Below, one piece after another: positions 31,897 to 41,586 of a stretch of 64,000 nt of DNA (position 1 is the stretch's first letter; every line of letters starts with the position of its first letter). Source of the stretch: an uncultured Bacteroidota bacterium (GTDB lineage: Bacteria; Bacteroidota; Bacteroidia; Flavobacteriales; Flavobacteriaceae); the NCBI GenBank assembly GCA_902598305.1, contig CACKBL010000005.1, positions 62,001-126,000 of the forward strand. Direction: 5' to 3'. The notes beneath the pieces were generated by a model. It worked only from the letters and a program-made list of their open reading frames with translations, searched no databases and had not been told where the DNA came from. The translations under genes and the position numbers were made by a program.

Positions 31897-32015
31897 CTTT
31901 TACTACAGTATTTGACATTATTCCAGTTGTTTTCCCATTTTTTTCTCCAACTAAATGGTCTTTTACAAGCTGGACAAATTTTAGATGGTAAATTTGCTTT
32001 TTTAACACCATTCAT
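31881..32015 (-). CDS. DUF2256 family small zinc-binding protein (44 aa)
   Basis: Reverse reading [44 protein letters not shown]; CxxC and CxxxC pairs. Begins directly after the photolyase stop and overlaps the Cry-DASH start by 16 nt. Absent from the ORF track because of size. Confidence 0.93.
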   Translation of the reverse strand: MNGVKKANLPSKICPACKRPFSWRKKWENNWNNVKYCSKRCRAR

Positions 32016-33314
32016 TTAAGCAACAGCAGCTTTGAAGGTTTCTAAACATCTATTTCGAGCAAACTTATGATCAATAATTTCTTTAGGGTATAAGCTACTT
32101 TGAAATTCGGGAACCCATTTTTTAATGTATTTAAAATCTTTATCGAATTTTTTAATTTGCTCTTTTGGATTAAAAATCCTAAAATATGGAGAAGCATCTA
32201 CACCACATCCTGCCACCCATTGCCAATTACCTACATTACTAGACATTTCATAGTCTAACAATTTTTTTGCAAAATACTTTTCTCCCCATCTCCAATCAAT
32301 TAATAGATGCTTACAAAGAAAACTTCCAACTAGCATTCTTACCCTATTATGCATAAATCCTGTTTGATTTAATTCTCTCATGCCGGCATCGATTAAAGGA
32401 TAGCCTGTATTTCCCTCACACCATTTTTTAAATTCTTCATAATTATTAAGCCAATTTATATTATCGTATTTAGGTTTAAAGGATTTTTCTTGAGTGTATG
32501 GAAAATGCCATAGTATTTGCATAAAAAACTCCCTCCAAATCAATTCTTTTAAATATGTATTGTTTGAGTATTTAAGTGCTTTCTCCACTAGTTTTCTAAT
32601 ACTTACAAATCCAAATCTCAAGTGAGCACCAATTCTAGAGGTACTATTTAAGTAAGGAAAGTTTCTGGTTTCTTCGTATTTTTCAATTGTTTTGGAATCA
32701 ATATTAAATAATGGAATATCAAATTCTTTTTCATCAAAACCAATTTCTTTTAATGTAAGGTAGGGTAATTCTAGACTAGCTAAAGAAGTTAATTTAGTTT
32801 CAGATTTACAACTTTCAAACCCCGTTGCGTTTAATTTTTCAATCCATTTTCTAGAATAAGGTGTATATACTTTATATGGATTACCATCATCCTTGACCAC
32901 TTCATCTTTTTCAAAAATAACTTGATCTTTGAAAGATTTATAAGTAACGTTTCTTTTTTCTAAAAATGATTTTATTGATTTATCTCTTTCTATAGCATAT
33001 GGCTCGTAATCACGATTTGCAAAAACAGTTTTGATTTTATATTTTCTTAAAAGTGATTCAAAAACGGCCTTAGGATTTCCAAGATACATTCCAACATTAC
33101 ACCTGTTCCCCAACATGGCATCGTTTAATTTAACTAAGGCCGCATGAATCATTTTTATTCTTAAATCGTTTTTTTCGAGTTTATTGATTATCTCAGTGTC
33201 AAAAATAAAGATTGGAATTACCTTTAAACCTGATGAAAGAGCACCATTTAAACCTAGATTATCATCTAATCTTAAATCTCTTCTAAACCAAAAAACTGAA
33301 AAATTTTCTTCCAT
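32016..33314 (-). CDS. deoxyribodipyrimidine photolyase (class I type)
   Basis: VFWFRRDLRLDDNLGLNGAL; TSRIGAHLRFGFVSIRKL; LIWREFFMQILWHFP; NTGYPLIDAGMRELNQTGFMHNRVRMLVGSFLCKHLLIDWRWGEKYFAKKLLDYEMSSNVGNWQWVAGCGVDASPYFRIFNP. Confidence 0.95.
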   Translation of the reverse strand: MEENFSVFWFRRDLRLDDNLGLNGALSSGLKVIPIFIFDTEIINKLEKNDLRIKMIHAALVKLNDAMLGNRCNVGMYLGNPKAVFESLLRKYKIKTVFANRDYEPYAIERDKSIKSFLEKRNVTYKSFKDQVIFEKDEVVKDDGNPYKVYTPYSRKWIEKLNATGFESCKSETKLTSLASLELPYLTLKEIGFDEKEFDIPLFNIDSKTIEKYEETRNFPYLNSTSRIGAHLRFGFVSIRKLVEKALKYSNNTYLKELIWREFFMQILWHFPYTQEKSFKPKYDNINWLNNYEEFKKWCEGNTGYPLIDAGMRELNQTGFMHNRVRMLVGSFLCKHLLIDWRWGEKYFAKKLLDYEMSSNVGNWQWVAGCGVDASPYFRIFNPKEQIKKFDKDFKYIKKWVPEFQSSLYPKEIIDHKFARNRCLETFKAAVA

Positions 33315-34010
33315 TTAATTAACTTTAACACTACTTATACCACCGTCAATGTTAATAATTTGACCAGTAATCCACTTTGATTTTTCATCAAGTAAATATT
33401 GAGTAAGCTGAGCAATTTCTTTTGCAGTACCAATCTTATTCAAAGGGTGTCTAGCTGCAGCTTTTTCAATTTTATCTTCAGTGTTTAAAAACTTATTTGC
33501 AAGGGGTGTATCAACTATTGATGGCGCTATGCAATTGACTCTGATTTTTGGAGCGAATTCAGCTGCCAGTGACTTTGTTAATCCTTCTAGTGCAGATTTT
33601 GACGAAGATACCGAAGAATGGAAAGGCATTCCTGTTTTAACAGCAACAGTACTATAAAAGATTATACTTGAGGAAGGACTTTGCTGAAGTCTATTTAAAA
33701 TTATTTGCAATGTTTTTATAGCGCCTATAAGATTTAATTCTAAGTCGCTTCTAAAAGTTTCAAGTTTCAAACTTCTAAAAGGTCTCAGGTTAATTGTACC
33801 TGGGCAATAAACGAAACCATCAATTTGGTTAGGTAACAATCCAGGGTCAAGATCGTCTTCAAGAACATCGTATTTTATGTGTCTAATATTCTCATTAGAT
33901 TCATTTAATTCATTTCTCGAGGTTGAAAAAACAATGTTTTCTTTTGACAACAGTTCCGAAATTTCTTTTCCAATTCCTGAAGAACCTCCAATAATTAAAT
34001 AATTTTTCAT
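33315..34010 (-). CDS. SDR family oxidoreductase
   Basis: MKNYLIIGGSSGIGKEISELL; S...SSKSALEGLTKSLAAEFAPKIRVNCIAPSIVDTPLA; WITGQIINIDGG. Confidence 0.93.
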   Translation of the reverse strand: MKNYLIIGGSSGIGKEISELLSKENIVFSTSRNELNESNENIRHIKYDVLEDDLDPGLLPNQIDGFVYCPGTINLRPFRSLKLETFRSDLELNLIGAIKTLQIILNRLQQSPSSSIIFYSTVAVKTGMPFHSSVSSSKSALEGLTKSLAAEFAPKIRVNCIAPSIVDTPLANKFLNTEDKIEKAAARHPLNKIGTAKEIAQLTQYLLDEKSKWITGQIINIDGGISSVKVN

Positions 34011-34480
34011 TTATTTATATTTCCAAATTTATTTTCGAGTACCTTATATCTGTAATCAAAAATTTGATTTAATTTTTTTTTAATAAAAAGAGGATGAGCC
34101 ATTCTGCCGAGTATACCAAAAGGCAGCCTGTAATCTACAATATCGATCATTTCAACTCCGTCTTTAATTTTGTTAAAAAAATGTTTGTGATGCCAAAGCT
34201 TATAAGGTCCATATCTTTGTTCGTCAACGAAATATGTTTCTTTTTCAACATGGGTGATTTCAGTCACCCATCTTAAAGGTATCCCAAAGAGAGGTTTGAC
34301 AATGTATTTTATAATTTGACCAGGAAACATATCTTTATCTGCACCTTCTAAAATTTTAAAACCCATGTAGATTGGTGTTATTTCTTTTAAATTAGAGGGA
34401 TTAGAAAAGAAATTCCAAGCTTCTTTAATGCTAATGGGTAAATGTTGAATCCTTTTAAGTCTATATACCATGGAGAGCAA
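34007..34480 (-). CDS. SRPBCC family protein
   Basis: LPISIKEAWNFFSNPSNLKEITPIYMGF...WVTEITHVEKETYFVDEQRYGPYKLWHHKHFF; likely start is the second Met (MVYRLKRIQ); ATGA overlap with the SDR gene. Confidence 0.85.
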   Translation of the reverse strand: MLSMVYRLKRIQHLPISIKEAWNFFSNPSNLKEITPIYMGFKILEGADKDMFPGQIIKYIVKPLFGIPLRWVTEITHVEKETYFVDEQRYGPYKLWHHKHFFNKIKDGVEMIDIVDYRLPFGILGRMAHPLFIKKKLNQIFDYRYKVLENKFGNINK

Positions 34481-34576
34481 AAATATAAAATGTTTAATAA
34501 ATTCAAAAAAAAGTTAAACAAAAGAAGAAAATGATTTTTCTAAAATTGATTAACTTTAACACTAAAACTTTAAAAT

Positions 34577-35407
34577 ATGAATCTAAGATCTTTCTCATTT
34601 GCTTTTTTAATTTATTCAGTTGTCTTTTCTCAAGTACAGACTCCTGCACTCAGTCCTAAATCAGAATTAACCCAAATAGTTGGCTTTACTGAGGTGAAAA
34701 TTGAATTTTCTAGACCATCAATGCGTGGTAGAAAAATCATGGGAAATTTGGTCAATTATGGAGATATCTGGCGAACAGGAGCTAATAGTAACACAAAAAT
34801 CACAATTAATGATAATCTTATGTTTGGTGAAAATATTCTTCCTGCTGGCACTTATTCCATTTTGACTAGACCTGGAAAAAAAATGTGGGAAGTGTTCTTT
34901 TATACTGAAGACTGGTCCTTACCAAAAGCTTGGGATCCTGAAAAAATCGCTCTTAAATTAGATATACCAGTAAAAAACGCTAATCAGATCGAAACATTTT
35001 CAATTTGGATAGGTGATATTTCAACTGATTCAGCTTCACTAAACTTAGCATGGGAAAATTCTAGAATTGAAATGCCTTTTACCGTATCTACTGATGAAAA
35101 AACCATGGCATCTATAAAAGAAACTATGAAAGGTAATCCTGGACACAGAGACTATTATAGTGCCGCCTCATATTATTTAACTACAGGTAGAGACTTAAAG
35201 AAAGCTGAAAAGTGGATAATAAAGGCTGTGAAGGAAAAAGAATACTACTTTTACTATAGAACTAAAGCTGAAATTCACGCAGGGTTAGAGAAGTTTAAGT
35301 CGGCTATAGAAGCAGCAAATAAATCTATCAAACTTGCAGAAAAAAGAGGTACAAAAAACTTAATTAGTTTAAATAAAAAATCTATTGAAGAGTGGAGTAG
35401 AAGGTAA
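34577..35407 (+). CDS. DUF2911 domain-containing exported protein
   Basis: SPKSELTQIVGFTEVKIEFSRPSMRGRKIMGNLVNYGDIWRTGANSNTKITINDNLMFGENILPAGTYSILTRP. Confidence 0.9.
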   Translation: MNLRSFSFAFLIYSVVFSQVQTPALSPKSELTQIVGFTEVKIEFSRPSMRGRKIMGNLVNYGDIWRTGANSNTKITINDNLMFGENILPAGTYSILTRPGKKMWEVFFYTEDWSLPKAWDPEKIALKLDIPVKNANQIETFSIWIGDISTDSASLNLAWENSRIEMPFTVSTDEKTMASIKETMKGNPGHRDYYSAASYYLTTGRDLKKAEKWIIKAVKEKEYYFYYRTKAEIHAGLEKFKSAIEAANKSIKLAEKRGTKNLISLNKKSIEEWSRR

Positions 35408-35417
35408 TTTATTTATT

Positions 35418-37067
35418 TTACTCTTTGGTTAATTTTTGAAGGATATAAGCTAACAGAATAGTTAAAAATGATCCTATAAAATTTAACCACAAATAGCCTA
35501 TAACATCTAAATAAAAAATGATAAAGATTAATATTTGAGTTGATAAGGCAGAATTAAAAATGTTTTTTGCTTGTATTTTTTTAAAGAATAATCCTACTAA
35601 AAATATTCCCAATATTGTTCCATAAAATATTGAACCTATGATGTTCACTAATTGAATTAAATTTTCCGCCAATGTTGCTGTTAAGGCAAATATAATTGCA
35701 ATGAGACCCCATATGAAAGTCATAAATTTTGACATCTGCAAATCACTGTAATTACTTTTTACTTTGAAATTATTTCTGTAGATATCTAAATAAGAGCAGG
35801 CCGCTAGAGCGTTAAGCTCTGAAGCAGTAGAACTCATAGCCGCACACAATATAACTGAAATAAGAAGACCTATTATTCCACTCGGAAGGTTATTTACTAT
35901 AAAATTTATAAATACATAATCTTTGTCATTGACCTCCAATGATGGAGAAACTTTTGAAATAAGGCTTTTTGCGTCATTCCTAATTAAAGATTCTGATTCT
36001 TGCAATTTTTTTATTTCTTGAATCCCATTTGATTTAGAAAATGTTTTCATCAAAAAAAATTTCTCTTCTTGAATTTCTTTGTGTTTTTGTTCAAGAATTT
36101 CAAATTCAGTATTAAATTTTGAATTTCTAACCTTTTCTAAAGCGGCTGTATTAAAATTGATGGGTGAAATATTAAATTGATAAAAAACAAATACAGAAAC
36201 GCCTATAAACAATATAAAAAATTGCATAGGAACCTTTAAAATTGCATTAAAAAAAAGTCCTTTTTGACTCTCCTTTAAACTCTTTCCTGATATATATCTT
36301 TGGACTTGGCTTTGGTCGGTTCCAAAGTAAGATAATGCTAAAAATAGACCACCAGTTATCCCACTCCAAAATGTGTATCTACTTTTAAAATCCAAATCGA
36401 AATTAAGAATGTCAAGCTTCCCGTTAGCCCCAGCAATTTCTAATACTTCGTTAAAACTAAATTCTTTTGGTATCCCTTTAAAGATATAATAGATGGTAAT
36501 AAATAGACCGATAAAAATTACAAACATTTGTTGTTTTTGAGTCACGTTTACAGCTTTGGTACCACCAATAAGGGTGTAAAATGTAACCAAAGATCCAATT
36601 ATAATAATTAGTAGATACAAGGGCCACTTTAGAATTAAACTCATAATTATTGCAGGGGCATAAATAGTTATCCCAGCAGCAAGTCCTCTTTGTATTAAAA
36701 AAAGTAAGGAAGCTAGGGTTCTAGTTTTTTTATTAAACCTCTTTTCTAAAAACTCATAGGCTGTGTAAACTTTTAATTTGTGATATATAGGAAGAAAAAA
36801 CATCGATATTATTATTACCGCAAAGGGTAGTCCAAAGTAAAATTGAATAAATCCCATTCCATCGCTATAAGCTTGTCCTGGTGTAGATAAAAATGTTATT
36901 GCACTTGCCTGTGTGGCCATTACGGATATGCCTATAGTCCACCATCTACTCTTATTATTTCCTTTGAAGTATTCTTGAAGATCTTTGTTTTTGATATTTT
37001 TCCATATTCCATACAAAACAATGAAACCAACAGAAAAAACTAAAACAACCCAATCTAAAATCTCCAT
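35418..37067 (-). CDS. sodium:solute symporter family transporter
   Basis: Multi-TM; STPGQAYSDGMGFIQFYFGLPFAVI; FGTDQSQVQRYISGKSLKESQKGLFFNAILK. Confidence 0.93.
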   Translation of the reverse strand: MEILDWVVLVFSVGFIVLYGIWKNIKNKDLQEYFKGNNKSRWWTIGISVMATQASAITFLSTPGQAYSDGMGFIQFYFGLPFAVIIISMFFLPIYHKLKVYTAYEFLEKRFNKKTRTLASLLFLIQRGLAAGITIYAPAIIMSLILKWPLYLLIIIIGSLVTFYTLIGGTKAVNVTQKQQMFVIFIGLFITIYYIFKGIPKEFSFNEVLEIAGANGKLDILNFDLDFKSRYTFWSGITGGLFLALSYFGTDQSQVQRYISGKSLKESQKGLFFNAILKVPMQFFILFIGVSVFVFYQFNISPINFNTAALEKVRNSKFNTEFEILEQKHKEIQEEKFFLMKTFSKSNGIQEIKKLQESESLIRNDAKSLISKVSPSLEVNDKDYVFINFIVNNLPSGIIGLLISVILCAAMSSTASELNALAACSYLDIYRNNFKVKSNYSDLQMSKFMTFIWGLIAIIFALTATLAENLIQLVNIIGSIFYGTILGIFLVGLFFKKIQAKNIFNSALSTQILIFIIFYLDVIGYLWLNFIGSFLTILLAYILQKLTKE

Positions 37068-37162
37068 TAATTAAATTTTTTCATGATTATAAAAAAAACT
37101 ATCCAATAACTAACATTGATAATAACAATGAACAAATATTCTTTTTTATCAAAAATTTTCAT
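37067..37162 (-). CDS. predicted 31-aa membrane microprotein
   Basis: Reverse reading MKIFDKKEYLFIVIINVSYWIVFFIIMKKFN*; TAATG overlap (1 nt) with the PIG-L stop upstream and with the symporter ATG downstream. Confidence 0.65.
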   Translation of the reverse strand: MKIFDKKEYLFIVIINVSYWIVFFIIMKKFN

Positions 37163-39615
37163 TATTCGAGTGAAATCAAATTAATTAGTAAACGATAAGC
37201 CCCTGTAACTCCCGATGGTATTTGCCTAAAAAAACTTAAGCCAGTGTAAATTATTTTCCCTTTTCCATAATTTCCAATTAAAAGAGAACCTAGTTTTTCA
37301 TTTTCATTTTTATCGTTCATGGATAACATAGGGATAAAGTTTTTATCCCATTTGTTCGGAAAGTATAGCCCCCTTTCTTGAACCCAATTCTCAAAATCTT
37401 CAGAAGTAATTTTATGAGGAAAATTTAAAGCCCTATGAAGAGGATTCAGTATTTTAACGGTAGAATCTTCCTCAGTAACTCTGTCCCTTGATAAATTTAA
37501 GTAAAAGGGTGTCAGTTTTTTTGTTAATAAATTTCTAGTAGTATTATATTGAATCAATAAATTACCCCCTCTTTTAGCATACTCAAAGAGAAGCTCATTA
37601 TTAGAACTTAACTCATCATGAACATTGTAAGCACGAATACCTATTATAATCGTGTCAAACCTCTCTAAATCAACATTTTCAATTTCGTTGATATCAATTA
37701 ACTCTATATTTACTCCTATCGATTTCAAATTTTCATAAACTAAATCTCCCGCACCCATTATATATCCCACTTTTTTTCTTGGAAGTACTAAATCCAGTTT
37801 TTTTATTTTTGGATAAAATGGCTTTACAATGTATTGCTTGGGGATATGATTATAATCAATGTTAAAAATTGATAAACTCTCATCAGCAAGTATTTTATCA
37901 TCAGAAACAACTGATACATACAAAATTCCATCTTTAGAATTATCAGTGGGTCTGATTTGAAACTCAATATTTTTAGTCTTTCCCTTCTCAGTTAAGTATA
38001 AGTCAACATGGTTTTTATCTATTTCCCAACCAGCAGGAGAGTTTAATTTTATTTTTCCTTTAAATCCATTTGAAAGATTTTTTACCTCAATTATTATTTT
38101 TTCCTTTTCTGTATCTGTGAATAAATATTTATTTTTTTTAAAATTTACTGCAATTTTTGGAACCACGTAAAAAGGATTGATAACCTCACCTTTTATAGGA
38201 TTATTGAATCTTTGTGTCACTTCGACTTTATAGTCCAGAAATGTATCAAAAATCCTCAATTCTATTGGAAGTGAAACTTTTTCTGATATGGGTTGGTTTG
38301 TATATTTTTTATCTATTATAAACCTTCCGTTTTTTTTACCTTTAATTAACCAATATGGTGTATTAAATTCATTTGGCAATTTGAACTTAATATTGTCTTG
38401 ATAGAGTTCATATGGGCTTATTAAAGAGCTTTTTAATTGATTGTTAATTTTAGTAATATTTATTGGGTAGCTACTGTTATTTAGAATTTTAAAATCTAAA
38501 TTGATTTCTTCATCTTTATTTCCATAATCGAAATCCGTATTTGTAATCATTTTAATACCCAAACAGAGCTTTATTATTTCTTTAACTTCTTTTAATTTCC
38601 TTATTTTCCAAACAGAATTTTCAAGTCTCTTAATTTCATTGAAAACTTCTAAAAGATTTTTAACTGATTTTTCAGGTTTTTCGAAATCAAACTTTGCAAT
38701 TATTTGGTCAATTAAGATTTTTATTCTTTTTCCACCCTCTAGTCGGTTCCATGTAGTGTCTATACCTTCGAAAATACGATTAGAATTATTTTTAAGTCCA
38801 CCAATTAATTCCAAAAATTCTGATTCTTTTTCTAAGCTTGGAGATCTTCCAAAACCTTGAGATTTATGTTGTGATCTGCTAAGTGCAGAAATTTCACTAT
38901 TCGTTCTACCAGTTAAAAAATTGTATTTGGTTATATCAATTTTTATAAAATTATCCTTGTTAATTGAGTTAAACTTTTCTCTACTACCATATCTCCACCA
39001 TGAAATATTTACATATTGTCTAAAAGGTTTCCACAATTGTAAAGAATCCAACTGAGATGAATAAAAATTTGGATTATCACTTATAATAAAAGCTTCTTTA
39101 CTTAAAATCGCGGAAGATGTGTGATGGCCATGTGTTTGTCCGTCTCTTCTATGGTCAAATCTATTAATGATTATGTCTGGTTTAATTTCTCTAATTAATC
39201 TTACTACTTCTTCTAGAATGATATTCTTTGGCCATATTTTTAATGTCTCTTCGGAGTTTTTGGAGAATCCAAAATCTATAGCTGAGGTAAAATATTGGCT
39301 ACCACCGTCTATTGCTCTTGCTTGTAAAAGCTCACTTGTTCTAATAACTCCTAATAAATCATTTAATTCTGTACCAATTAAATTCTGTCCGCCGTCTCCT
39401 CTTGTTAATGATAGATAGGATGTGTGAGCATGCAATTCATTTGAAAGATATGAAATTAGAGACGTGTTTTCATCATCTGGATGTGCAGCTACATACAAAA
39501 CTGAACCTAAAAAGTTTAATTTTTTAAGTTTTAAATAAATTTCATTGCTTGATTGAGAATAAAATTTAGAGATACAAAATAGTACAAATAGTATAAAATA
39601 TTTAGGCTTATTCAT
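37162..39615 (-). CDS. exported PIG-L/LmbE family deacetylase (817 aa)
   Basis: LYVAAHPDDENTSLISYLSNELHAHTSYLSLTRGDGGQNLIG; HGHHTSSAIL; N-terminal signal peptide. Confidence 0.93.
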   Translation of the reverse strand: MNKPKYFILFVLFCISKFYSQSSNEIYLKLKKLNFLGSVLYVAAHPDDENTSLISYLSNELHAHTSYLSLTRGDGGQNLIGTELNDLLGVIRTSELLQARAIDGGSQYFTSAIDFGFSKNSEETLKIWPKNIILEEVVRLIREIKPDIIINRFDHRRDGQTHGHHTSSAILSKEAFIISDNPNFYSSQLDSLQLWKPFRQYVNISWWRYGSREKFNSINKDNFIKIDITKYNFLTGRTNSEISALSRSQHKSQGFGRSPSLEKESEFLELIGGLKNNSNRIFEGIDTTWNRLEGGKRIKILIDQIIAKFDFEKPEKSVKNLLEVFNEIKRLENSVWKIRKLKEVKEIIKLCLGIKMITNTDFDYGNKDEEINLDFKILNNSSYPINITKINNQLKSSLISPYELYQDNIKFKLPNEFNTPYWLIKGKKNGRFIIDKKYTNQPISEKVSLPIELRIFDTFLDYKVEVTQRFNNPIKGEVINPFYVVPKIAVNFKKNKYLFTDTEKEKIIIEVKNLSNGFKGKIKLNSPAGWEIDKNHVDLYLTEKGKTKNIEFQIRPTDNSKDGILYVSVVSDDKILADESLSIFNIDYNHIPKQYIVKPFYPKIKKLDLVLPRKKVGYIMGAGDLVYENLKSIGVNIELIDINEIENVDLERFDTIIIGIRAYNVHDELSSNNELLFEYAKRGGNLLIQYNTTRNLLTKKLTPFYLNLSRDRVTEEDSTVKILNPLHRALNFPHKITSEDFENWVQERGLYFPNKWDKNFIPMLSMNDKNENEKLGSLLIGNYGKGKIIYTGLSFFRQIPSGVTGAYRLLINLISLE

Positions 39616-39659
39616 ATGTTATAAATTTAGTCTTTAATCCCATAATTTATTGCTTATAT

Positions 39660-40241
39660 CTACAATTTTTGAAGGACATCTATAACTTGACTAACTGGAA
39701 GTCCAATGACATTTGTATAGCTTCCTTCGATTCTTTTTACACCTATAATTCCTATCCAATCTTGTATTCCGTAAGCTCCTGCTTTGTCTAAAAAGACAAA
39801 TTTTTTTAAATAATAATTAATCTCACTATTTGATATTTTTTTAAAAAAAACAAATGTTGATTCAGAAATTATTGTTTTTTTTTCTTTTTCTCTAAAACAA
39901 ACAGAAGTAATTACCTCATGTTTCTTATTAGAAAGTTTCTCTAAAAATTTTTTAGCTTCCATTAGATCTTTTGGTTTTCCGAGGTGTTCATTTTGGGCCC
40001 AAACTATTGTATCAGCAGTAATTATAATCTCATCATCTTTTACTTCCTTAAATTCTAGAGCTTTTTTTTCAACTATATACTCTGTTATTTCACTCCCCTT
40101 TAGCTTGACAGGATAATCTTCATTTATAGGAAAAGCTCTAATTTTGAATTTTACACCAGCATCTTCGAGCAATTGTTTTCTTCTAGGAGAGTTAGAACCT
40201 AAAATAATTTTTTTGCCTTTATTAAGTTCTATGTAAGCCAT
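39660..40241 (-). CDS. Maf-like nucleotide pyrophosphatase
   Basis: KIILGSNSPRRKQLLEDAGVKFKI; ADTIVWAQNEHLGKPKDLMEAKKFLEKLS; DKAGAYGIQDWIG; start set at internal Met. Confidence 0.93.
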   Translation of the reverse strand: MAYIELNKGKKIILGSNSPRRKQLLEDAGVKFKIRAFPINEDYPVKLKGSEITEYIVEKKALEFKEVKDDEIIITADTIVWAQNEHLGKPKDLMEAKKFLEKLSNKKHEVITSVCFREKEKKTIISESTFVFFKKISNSEINYYLKKFVFLDKAGAYGIQDWIGIIGVKRIEGSYTNVIGLPVSQVIDVLQKL

Positions 40242-40738
40242 TTGTTTTGAACCCTTAGGGTTTGTTCTATAATATCTCTTACGCACCCCTGTCCACCATT
40301 TTTTTTTGATACGTAGATAGAAATCTGTTTCACATCTGGAACAGCATCATTAGGACAACAAGGGACTCCAATTTTTTTCATTACAGGGATATCAGGTATA
40401 TCGTCTCCCATATACACTATTTCATTTTTATTGAGGTTGTATTTTTTTATTAGCTTCTCATAGGTATTGTTTTTTTTATGCTCTCCTAAAAAAATCTCGT
40501 CAATCCCTAAGTCTTTTAGTCTTTCCTTGACCCCTTTGTTTGTCCCACCTGAAATAATAAAAATTTTAAAGCCTTTATCTAGAGCGTATTTTATGACAAA
40601 ACCATCCTTTGTGTTCATTTCTCTTAACATTTTACCTTTCGAGGTGACCAATATTTTTCCATTTGTTAGAACACCATCCACATCTAGAATGAAGGTTGTG
40701 ATTTTTTTAAGTAATTCTTTGTAATTTTTATTTTCCAT
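40229..40738 (-). CDS. HAD-IIIA phosphatase, KdsC-like (KDO-8-phosphate phosphatase)
   Basis: FILDVDGVLTNGKI...NTKDGFVIKYALDKGFKIFIISGG...YMGDDIPDIPVMKKIGVPCCPNDAVPDVK. Confidence 0.88.
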   Translation of the reverse strand: MENKNYKELLKKITTFILDVDGVLTNGKILVTSKGKMLREMNTKDGFVIKYALDKGFKIFIISGGTNKGVKERLKDLGIDEIFLGEHKKNNTYEKLIKKYNLNKNEIVYMGDDIPDIPVMKKIGVPCCPNDAVPDVKQISIYVSKKNGGQGCVRDIIEQTLRVQNKWLT

Positions 40739-41486
40739 TATTAGCTATTATCCCCTCTGTTAATATAGAGTATATTTTTTTTGAATTTTTAGATTTGATG
40801 AAATTTAAATGTTTTTTAATAGTATTTAAGTCTTTTCTTATACCAGGGCCAGTCTGTATTTTAGAAGGATTGTTTTTTTCTATTTTTTCTATAGTCTCTC
40901 TAATTAAAGGGAAAAAAATTTCAAATGGTATTTTGTTCTCAGCGCAAATATCATAAGCTATGCTAAATAAATAATTAGTGAAATTACACGCAAATACAGC
41001 TGAGACATGCAAAGCTAGTCTTTGTTTTGAATCGAAATTATAGCACTTTGATCCAATAATTTTTACCAACTTTTTTAATTTTTGGTTATTAATATTCTTA
41101 TTTCCTTCTATACAAATTGGTATTTTTTTAAAATCACATAATTTATCTTTTGTCAGCGTTTGAAGTGGATAGAGTACACCAAAATTTTTGTGAATAGAGA
41201 GAACTTTCATTTCTGTACTTCCAGAGGTATGTACTATCAGTCCATCTCTTCCCTTAAGTTCATTGCTGACTTTTTCAATTGAGTCGTCATTTGTGGAAAT
41301 GATGTATATATCAGATTTCTTTATTTCATTTATATTATTGGTGATAAAAATTTTCTTCCTGTGACTTAAAATTTTTTCTATTGACCTGTTAAATAATGAC
41401 ACCATTTTAATTTCCTTTTTTTTTCTAAGTGCTTCAAACATATTTATTCCTACGTTCCCGGCCCCAATAATTGAAATTTTCATCAT
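40728..41486 (-). CDS. Rossmann-like and DUF2520 domain protein
   Basis: MMKISIIGAGNVGINMFEAL; HTSGSTEMKVLS; YPLQTLTKDKLCDFKKIPICIEG. Confidence 0.85.
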   Translation of the reverse strand: MMKISIIGAGNVGINMFEALRKKKEIKMVSLFNRSIEKILSHRKKIFITNNINEIKKSDIYIISTNDDSIEKVSNELKGRDGLIVHTSGSTEMKVLSIHKNFGVLYPLQTLTKDKLCDFKKIPICIEGNKNINNQKLKKLVKIIGSKCYNFDSKQRLALHVSAVFACNFTNYLFSIAYDICAENKIPFEIFFPLIRETIEKIEKNNPSKIQTGPGIRKDLNTIKKHLNFIKSKNSKKIYSILTEGIIANNGK

Positions 41487-41561
41487 TTAAAAAAATATTT
41501 TAATGTTATATTCCTATTGGGTAAATTTATAAATAACTTTCCTTTATAGTTTGATTCAATG

Positions 41562-41569
41562 TATCTTTG
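41562..41569 (+). promoter_or_regulatory. putative -7 box (TAnnTTTG) upstream of ccsBA
   Basis: TATCTTTG 18 nt before the preferred ATG at 41587; motif only. Confidence 0.35.
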
Positions 41570-41586
41570 CACTTTTATCTAATTTA

